Notes under the pieces: generated by a model
What the model was told of the DNA's origin: nothing
Seen by the model: the letters and a program-made list of their open reading frames with translations, nothing else
Databases searched by the model: none
Assembly (NCBI GenBank): GCA_963281255.1
Contig: OY725492.1
Coordinates: 496,001 to 560,000 of the forward strand
Direction of reading: 5' to 3'
DNA length: 64,000 nucleotides
Source: Aphrocallistes beatrix
Taxonomy: Eukaryota > Porifera > Hexactinellida > Sceptrulophora > Aphrocallistidae
Position numbers and translations under genes: made by a program
Shown here: positions 59,401 through 64,000 of the stretch, one piece after another
Layout of the letters: every line of letters starts with the position of its first letter
How positions within the stretch are numbered: position 1 is the stretch's first letter

Positions 59401-62400
59401 CCTTCTCATAATTTTTCCTTAAGTCTGATTTTGCACCTTCATCTGAGTCTAAAGATGTTATTTCTTCTTGAAAAGGGGCATCAAATGTATTAGTATCATT
59501 TTGCTCGAATTTTGAATTATCACCAAAGGGATTGTCAATGGGAGTCAGAATAGGATCTAGTAAATCCTCTTCAGGTATTTGACGTATTAAGGGCGATTCA
59601 AGAGAAATATTTGAGGAAATATTCATGAGTGAATTAGTGATAGAACGAGAACCTTCATTCAATCGTTTAATAACTGTTTTCACATCTTCAATAGTCAAAT
59701 TTTCTTTAATCAAAGATAGTAAATGGAAGAACTCTTGGTCTAAATCTATATTTTTGAAATATGAGTCTAAACTCATCTGTATTGCTATTATTTGAGAAGA
59801 AGTGAAATAATTCAGATAGTAATGTTTATCACGTGCTTTTTCAAGGTTATTTATCCAACTATCATACTCTTTTTCAAGAAAGGCAGTATCTCCTTCAATC
59901 ATTTGAGTTGAGTGGCAACCGTAGGACAAGTTTTCCTTTGTTTTTCTGAAGAAGACATTGCCTGATAGGTACAATTTCAATACTATTTCAGAAAATTCCA
60001 TTAAAACCCTTAAAATATTTTGAAATTGTGTCCCTATTTTGTCATCATGTCTCTCAGAAGTAATTAGTACAACTTCACTCTGCATCTCTTTGAGTTCGTG
60101 TAAGTAGTAGAATTTTGACTCACCAACCTGGATAGACATTACATCTTCAACATTCTTGAAATCTTCCTCCAAATTTACGATAAAGACTCCCTTAGATAAT
60201 ATCTCTTTAATCTTGGAAATTATATTACCACCAATTGAAGTGTGGTTAAGGAGCAACTGCTTCCAAAAGTCAAAATAAATCTCTTTCGCACAGTCTTCAC
60301 TCATCCCTAAAATGGTGCATTTATCTTGTTCGCTCGAATTAATATTGTTGTGCACGGCATTGAGCATTAGCAAAAAGCTCTCTTGGTCCGTTTCATTTCG
60401 ACGTTCAAAAATAAAAGGTGCGAATATCCTACAGACATCTTTGAAGCAAGTAATGCGATTAACTTCAAAAGTAGAATTGTTACTCTGATTCAGTGCTAAG
60501 TCAGTGAAATTATCCAATTGGCGTTGATTTTTCAGATTTTCGATTATCCAATGGAAGAGATTAATACACACTATCATTTGCCTCAGAATTTCAAAATACA
60601 ATTCGTCACAATGGGACAATTTAGTCCCAATTTTAACCATTTCTTCTGAAACATCTTTTAATATTTTCCCCTCTAAATTTAATTCATTTATAAACTTGAT
60701 TGTACTGAAATCGCCGTTCATACTATAAGCATCTTTTACCTCGAGAATATTCTCAGCAATGCTCCGTACTTGCACTAACTTAAAATAATGCTTGATTCTT
60801 GTTAAGATTTCAGATCTATCTTCCTCTTTATCATAATCATTCGAAGCCCCAGTATTTATTCCTCTTAGAAGGTTGCTGATTTCAGATCCCATTTTATCTG
60901 AATCTCTTCTGTAAATTCCAAAATGGTTATCAATGTCTGATAATAGAATATTCATAAAGAGAAGGTCGCGAATTATCTGAGACACAAATAGAGATGATTC
61001 GTACCAAACTTTGTCTAGAATAATTTTCAATTCAAAGAATTCGAATTGATTGTCCTTAAAATATTCTTGAAATGTATTTGAAAATGTAGTCATGAAAAAT
61101 TGAGATTGACGGAGATAAGGTAAAGATTCTAACATTAGGACAAATTCCTCATTATTAAGGAAATCTTTATGTTTTGAATGAGGTAAAATGACTGAATTAT
61201 GACATAGCGAAGAGATAGACATATCTTCAAATTCAATTGTTAGAACATCAGAGAGAATTTGAGAATTCATCTGTGTTTTGGTGTAATCTAACAATTTCTT
61301 TAAATCGTACATCAGTGCACGATAATGTAAAAAGTTATGCAAATTTTTGTCAATGCAAAAGAGGAATTCGTCAAAAGTTGCTAGGTCAGTGAATTCATGA
61401 TGACTTTTTGAGACCAATTGTAATAATGAAAAACAATTATCATTATGTTTAATAGCAAGTTTGAAATATTTTGTTTTGATAAATTGATCTTGCAACGATG
61501 TAGCAAGAGATTTAACAGTATGAATAACTGATTCAATGAGACTGGCTGCATCATGATGACAATATTTTTCGAAATGTTTTGGTTGGCAATAGTTGATGAG
61601 CTTAGGCCACCATGTAGTAGATAGAATGTGCTTTATTGGATCAGATTTTATCGGTTTTGAAATGCATTCCAAGAGCTTGGCAAACACTTCTACAATCATG
61701 TTAAAATGTTCAATTGGAACTTCAACTAAGCATCTGACACACAGTTCATACTCTTGTTCAGGATTTTGAGTTTGATCCAATATCGAAATCACTTCATTGC
61801 AGAGAGAATAATTCAAACTATCTGAATGACTGACTTGACTGTAAGTAATACTACATATGTCAACCAAAGTAGTTAGAATGCTTCTTAAGTCCTGTACTTC
61901 TAATTTTCTGATAAACAACTGATCAACAGCGAAGAGAAACTTGTATGGTTGAGGGAATTGTATTTTGTATAAGAAATCCCAAATATTTGACACCTCTTTC
62001 ACAAAATCAGATTTGTAATTTGAATCTAGTACATCCGGATTTAAGCATCCTCTAAGAATGTTAAGAAGAGCAGACTCAGATTTTAGGTGAAATATCTTCC
62101 CACAAGCCAAGTGAAAAGATTCCTCTGATAACAATTGTGGGCACTTTTCATCAAATAAACTCAATAATTTAGCTAAGATTCGCAGAATAAGTTTGGATTC
62201 TTCCAGGTGGATACAGTGTTGTGTTTGGTCCTCGTCATTAATCACAGCAAGCATTTTGAATATTACGTCACATGCTTGACAAATATCTTCCTCATTCATG
62301 CCCAGGTGTTCAATTTGTTCAGATTTATCTAAAAACGTTATAAATACAGATTCACGAAGTTTGTTATCTTGTTCTATGAAGCATGGCCATTTCTTAACAC

Positions 62401-63859
62401 GATACAGCAGTACACACATGAAAGACAAGAGATGTGTGGGAAATAACTCGAGAAGTTGTGGAAAAGAATCATCACTCATTGATAGAAGTATGATGGAATT
62501 GGCTAAGAGAGGATCAACAATACAAAAGTTTTCGATTGCATTTTGGATTATTGATATCTCTATCTTGTTATTGCACTGAAATTCTGTGTCTGAAGGTAAA
62601 CCCCAAAATTCATTATTTTCAAACTCATGTTTATTACATGCGACTTCATATTCCGTTTGAGAATCAAATATAATGTGATAAAGTGGAAGAAAATTGATTA
62701 ACAATTCAATCTCCTGTTCAGCAATGTACTTCATAGCATCGTGAAGTATCAGAGGTGATGAAGTCATATTAGATTGATATTCTAAAAATTCATTTTTCAA
62801 TCGGGATTGGTCTTGGAGAAGTGTTAAAAAATATTGAAGATCCATTATTTGTAGCAGAAGGTATAATAATTCATTAGAAAAGGACTGAACAAGTTCTTTT
62901 TCAAAAGTTACAAACAAGAGAAAGAATTTTGAATGGAAAGAAATGGAATAATTATTTATAACTTTCATCAACCAATTTCCTAGCAATTTTGAAGTTAATT
63001 CATGCATTTTTTCCATCGAGTCATAAAGCAAGAAATTTTTGTTTGCTTTGAAGAATCTTTTCGCACTATAATAACCATAACAGAGTGGGAATAAAACATC
63101 TTGAATTTTATATCCTATATCATGAAAAGATAAATGCACTGAGTCCTCCACTGAAGGAATGTAAAGGTTGAATAATAATTCTAAACGAGTAGCAGGATCT
63201 CGAAAATCACATTCCTTGTCTGTCCCGTCTGGTAGGATAATCATGTCGTATTTCATCACTACATTACTCTCAGAAAAATTAGAATTACCTATTATCAAAG
63301 TTCTGAAACAATCTCCTTGTGGTAAATATAGATTCTCTCCATCTTCACCCAAATAGTATTTATAAGGTATAAAGAGAGAATATTCAGATTTTTCAATACA
63401 AGACAGAATCTTCGAACCAATTTTGATGGTATTATCCAACAAAATATAGTCTTTTCCTTCATAACATTTATTTTCAAATGCAAATGAATTTAAGCACTCA
63501 AATTTGAAATCTCCATATTGAGAATGTGCAAATTTTAGAGAAATATTACCTTTAACTTTGTTATAATCGCTTTTCAAGATCGCTGTTAAGAACGTAATAA
63601 TTGCAACATCTGTTTTGACATTGGACTTTTGAGACTTAGATATAGGATTCCAAGGGTTTTTTGTACATTTTTCCTCTGATATCTTAGGACCTGATTGGTC
63701 TTTTATGTTATTGTTGCCTTCTGAATGTTCAGATGGTTTCTGAGAGACTAGTGGTTTAGTACAACTGTAACATTTATCAAAATAGTTAGGAACGCCATTT
63801 GAACTATTTTCATAAAATTTGCAACCTCGATTTGGACAAAATTTTTTATTTTGCTCCAT
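35420..63859 (-). CDS. RNF213: RNF213-like giant AAA protein lacking RING and RZ fingers, 23 exons
   Basis: Coding exons with consistent phases: 63859-54386, 54034-53887, 53669-53235, 52656-52481, 52372-51908, 49717-49632, 49170-49114, 48574-48317, 48086-47975, 47633-47166, 47003-46920, 46532-46401, 46117-45845, 45151-45003, 44240-43966, 43574-43409, 43333-43038, 41270-40997, 39411-39135, 38722-38525, 38214-38125, 37765-37596 and 35594-35420 (stop). Total about 4745 aa; human RNF213 is about 5200. RNF213 is a dynein-like AAA motor fused to an E3 module that ubiquitylates proteins and bacterial LPS. C-terminal exons track the human E3 shell and C-terminal domain (HVLGDPFGRPR; YPLLRKFLKEESLLKATRYL; YSFRMGEGTLIHYDF). 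Human has the RING between the parts matched by exons 5 and 6, and the RZ finger between NNFFPAIEE and HVLGDP; here both joins are in phase with no zinc-finger cysteines. Exon 5 has an alternative donor at 51945. Confidence 0.85.
36395..36670. repeat. Dispersed repeat, relative of the 31140-32275 flanks
   Basis: 'tttttaatggaatgttgctacattccagcg', 'gttgggccatatctttgaaactgtaa' and the end 'aaaatgacttaatcggaaatgag' recur at 31224, in reverse at 32100-32170, and (the last block, reversed) at 32285 and 49795. It lies in the last intron of the RNF213-like gene. Confidence 0.6.
36706..37464 (+). mobile_element. Helitron-like repeat, longest copy
   Basis: Starts 'tatattaaaactccaggatttttt', followed by 'gtccgaattgattgaagaattggc'. 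Ends in a GC-rich tail with one hairpin (CAGACACgcaGTGTCTG) and the palindrome AAGCGCGCTT. Start and tail are shared with copies at 40193, 44399 and 50560. No inverted ends and no clear target duplication, which suits a Helitron, but the canonical CTRR end is not clear. Confidence 0.5.
39548..40174 (-). mobile_element. Tc1-like DNA transposon, internally deleted
   Basis: 627 bp with inverted ends CACTGCCGGTCAAAAAGAAT and ATTCTTTTTGACCGGCACTG plus the inner 'tgctcaaaatg', flanked by TA. It retains the start of a transposase gene (39949-39746); the catalytic part is gone. Intron 18 of the RNF213-like gene. Confidence 0.85.
39746..39949 (-). pseudogene. Tc1 transposase fragment, helix-turn-helix part only
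   Basis: 67 codons matching the N-terminal paired-like DNA-binding region of Tc1/mariner transposases: HNQREVAKMVRYSQKSVGEI resembles the recognition helix region and is followed by the typical IPGRPR linker (GRPR motif). The DDE catalytic domain is missing, so the copy cannot transpose by itself. A retained DNA-binding fragment could in principle still bind its own ends if expressed. Confidence 0.8.
40193..40687 (+). mobile_element. Helitron-like repeat, copy 2
   Basis: Runs from 'cgaattgattgaagaaactg' through 'gatttttggcatgtgggag', 'atgacgtcat' and 'cagacgtatttagggatgtta' to the tail 'GCGGACACaGTGTCCGC ... aagcgaagcgcgcttg'. It begins immediately beside the TA-rich right flank of the Tc1-like element. 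Intron 18 of the RNF213-like gene. Confidence 0.55.
42533..42735. mobile_element. Non-autonomous DNA element, 'GTCCCGC' family, copy 3 (reversed)
   Basis: Reverse of 7793-8012: 'acatgccaacttgagccatga', 'ttgaatttcgcgggacatggtg', 'gctcaatagaagagtgaaaaa', 'gggacgtcccgccaaaa'. Intron 17 of the RNF213-like gene. Confidence 0.65.
44250..44398 (+). mobile_element. Truncated Helitron-like 3' end
   Basis: 'gatatcgattataacagtaagtcagacgtatttagggatgtta' and a decayed tail ending 'gcgagcgcgcttgta'. The next copy starts directly after it, so the two are head to tail. Confidence 0.5.
44399..44953 (+). mobile_element. Helitron-like repeat, copy 3
   Basis: Starts 'actatattaaaacgctaggattttt' with the 'tccgaattgattaaagaattgg' block and ends 'agtgcgcaaagcacacttg'. 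Its interior contains the 'gactagcttt' / 'gtagattcc' tandem repeat also found at 4070-4450. Intron 14 of the RNF213-like gene. Confidence 0.5.
48614..48960. repeat. Palindromic element, ~345 bp
   Basis: Arms share 'aaaaaatcccactttcg' with 'cgaaagtgggatttttt', and 'gtttgcaccaaaacc' with 'ggtttttggttccaagt', around a centre near 48790. Intron 7 of the RNF213-like gene. Probably a fold-back or MITE-type element. Confidence 0.6.
49782..50275 (+). mobile_element. Dispersed repeat joined to a truncated Helitron-like copy
   Basis: Begins with 'atggatttagcaaactcatttctggttaagtcattttgggcgg' (also near 19850 and 32285) and runs into the Helitron-like body ('gctgatttttggcatgttgg', 'aatgtcgaaatattacagaattatgacgtcat'). 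It stops abruptly at 'gatatcgactacaagcgcgc', where an inverted copy begins. It fills intron 5 of the RNF213-like gene, where the RING exon would be expected. Confidence 0.55.
50270..50970 (-). mobile_element. Helitron-like repeat, reversed copy with hAT insertion
   Basis: Reads in reverse from 'aattgattgaagaaactgc' near 50955 to the GC-rich tail at 50273-50340. It is interrupted at 50354-50558 by a hAT MITE. With the copy at 49782-50275 it makes a tail-to-tail inverted pair. Confidence 0.55.
50354..50558. mobile_element. hAT-type MITE, 205 bp
   Basis: Ends CAGGCTTTCATCCAG and CTGGATGAAACCCTG, with a perfect 8-bp duplication GTCACATT (50346-50353, 50559-50566). The interior is rich in 'taggcgcg' / 'taggcgta'. 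Inserted in, and so younger than, the Helitron-like copy. Confidence 0.85.
51495..51599. mobile_element. piggyBac-type MITE, decayed copy
   Basis: Flanked by TTAA (51491-51494, 51600-51603). The right end GGGCATTCTACGG is intact, the left end eroded. Shares 'atggcttcagtgccat' and 'acatccgcgat' with the 19667-19786 element in reverse. Intron 5 of the RNF213-like gene. Confidence 0.65.
51700..51885. repeat. Dispersed repeat shared with 32420-32620
   Basis: See the matching phrases listed for 32420-32620. It ends just before the donor of exon 5 (51907), so the exon border of the RNF213-like gene now abuts repeat DNA. Confidence 0.6.
53738..53848. repeat. Inverted, tandem 'AAGTCCTTTT' repeat
   Basis: Alternating units 'aagcccttttaag' and 'aagtccttttaag' with their complements make a 110-bp imperfect hairpin in intron 2 of the RNF213-like gene. 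Confidence 0.6.
54386..63859 (-). CDS. RNF213: Exon 1 of the RNF213-like gene: N-arm and AAA motor
   Basis: One uninterrupted 9474-bp exon, 3158 codons. ATG 63859 is preferred because it directly precedes a zinc-ribbon-like N-terminus (Cys 8, 13, 30, 33: FCPNRGC ... CYSC) and an acceptor-like TTAATTAG lies about 10 bp upstream, implying a 5' UTR exon. A long helical arm (about 80-2000) follows. The first AAA site has Walker A GETGCGKT (2095-2102) and Walker B TILFFDEV (Asp2161). The second has GKPGTSKS (2440-2447) and CVVLDEVGLAEDSPSLPLKI (Asp2515), the sequence typical of RNF213 AAA4, followed by GLSNWALDPAKMNRGI. Both sites look competent for ATP binding and hydrolysis. The region after about 2800 matches the later AAA units. 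The exon ends at ACG/GTAAGT. Such a long exon next to 22 short ones hints at past intron loss in the 5' part. Confidence 0.93.
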
Positions 63860-64000
63860 TTCACACCTAATTAATTGAAATATCTGCAAGGTTAAAGCTA
63901 AAGTTTATGAGAACAGTAAATTACATATTAATCTTTAATAGGAAAAAGATGACAGAATGGGTTGCGTATTAACTAAATCTACTCGTAATTTATATGTACG

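Noticed and set aside
1-64000. One long operon, since all genes share a strand
   Set aside because: Spacers of 0.4-3 kb, TATA-like boxes before several genes and nested gene structure argue for separate promoters. No spliced-leader signal was recognised.

Overview
The window reads as nuclear DNA of an animal: AT-rich, every recognisable gene on the minus strand, spliced genes with GT-AG introns (one GC-AG), many single-exon genes, and introns and spacers packed with small inverted-repeat transposons. The gene set (Ig/FN3 receptor, TALE homeobox, voltage-gated proton channel, FEM1, MAPKAPK-like kinase, CFAP43-like axonemal protein, RNF213-like giant AAA protein, probable tandem-DED adaptor) is metazoan. 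The compactness and several unusual architectures suggest an early-branching animal, perhaps a sponge. That placement is an inference; the sequence contains no marker that settles it.

Layout, right to left along the coding strand. (1) 63859-35420: an RNF213-like gene. I could chain 23 coding exons with consistent phases, giving about 4745 aa. The first exon alone is 9.47 kb and carries both AAA ATPase sites. The exons where RING and RZ zinc fingers should lie join in frame without them. (2) 33826-33131: 231-aa protein with two DED-like helical domains. (3) 32275-30000: spacer of nested DNA transposon remnants. (4) 29872-27977: FEM1, a CUL2 substrate receptor. (5) about 27063-26504: TALE homeobox gene with an unresolved 5' end. 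(6) 25425-21778: 1215-aa single-exon Ig/FN3 cell-surface receptor. (7) 21317-10237: eight-exon gene joining an NT-C2 domain, a thioredoxin-like domain lacking its first active-site cysteine, a long coiled coil and a PH domain (850 aa). A single-exon MAPKAPK-like kinase (13341-12394) sits in its sixth intron. (8) 8470 to at least 2516: CFAP43-like WD-repeat gene, running on past its sixth exon. A single-exon 7-TM protein (6674-5541) lies in its second intron, and a single-exon Hv1 proton channel (2085-979) lies beyond its last visible exon.

A recurring pattern is the single-exon gene inside an intron of a larger gene on the same strand, with a TATA-like sequence about 30-50 bp before its ATG. 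The transposon load is almost entirely short non-autonomous DNA elements: Tc1/mariner, pogo/Tigger, piggyBac and hAT types by target-site duplication and termini, plus a Helitron-like repeat with a GC-rich hairpin 3' end. Only one contains recognisable transposase sequence. I saw no tRNA or rRNA gene, CRISPR array, LINE reverse transcriptase or virus-derived element.
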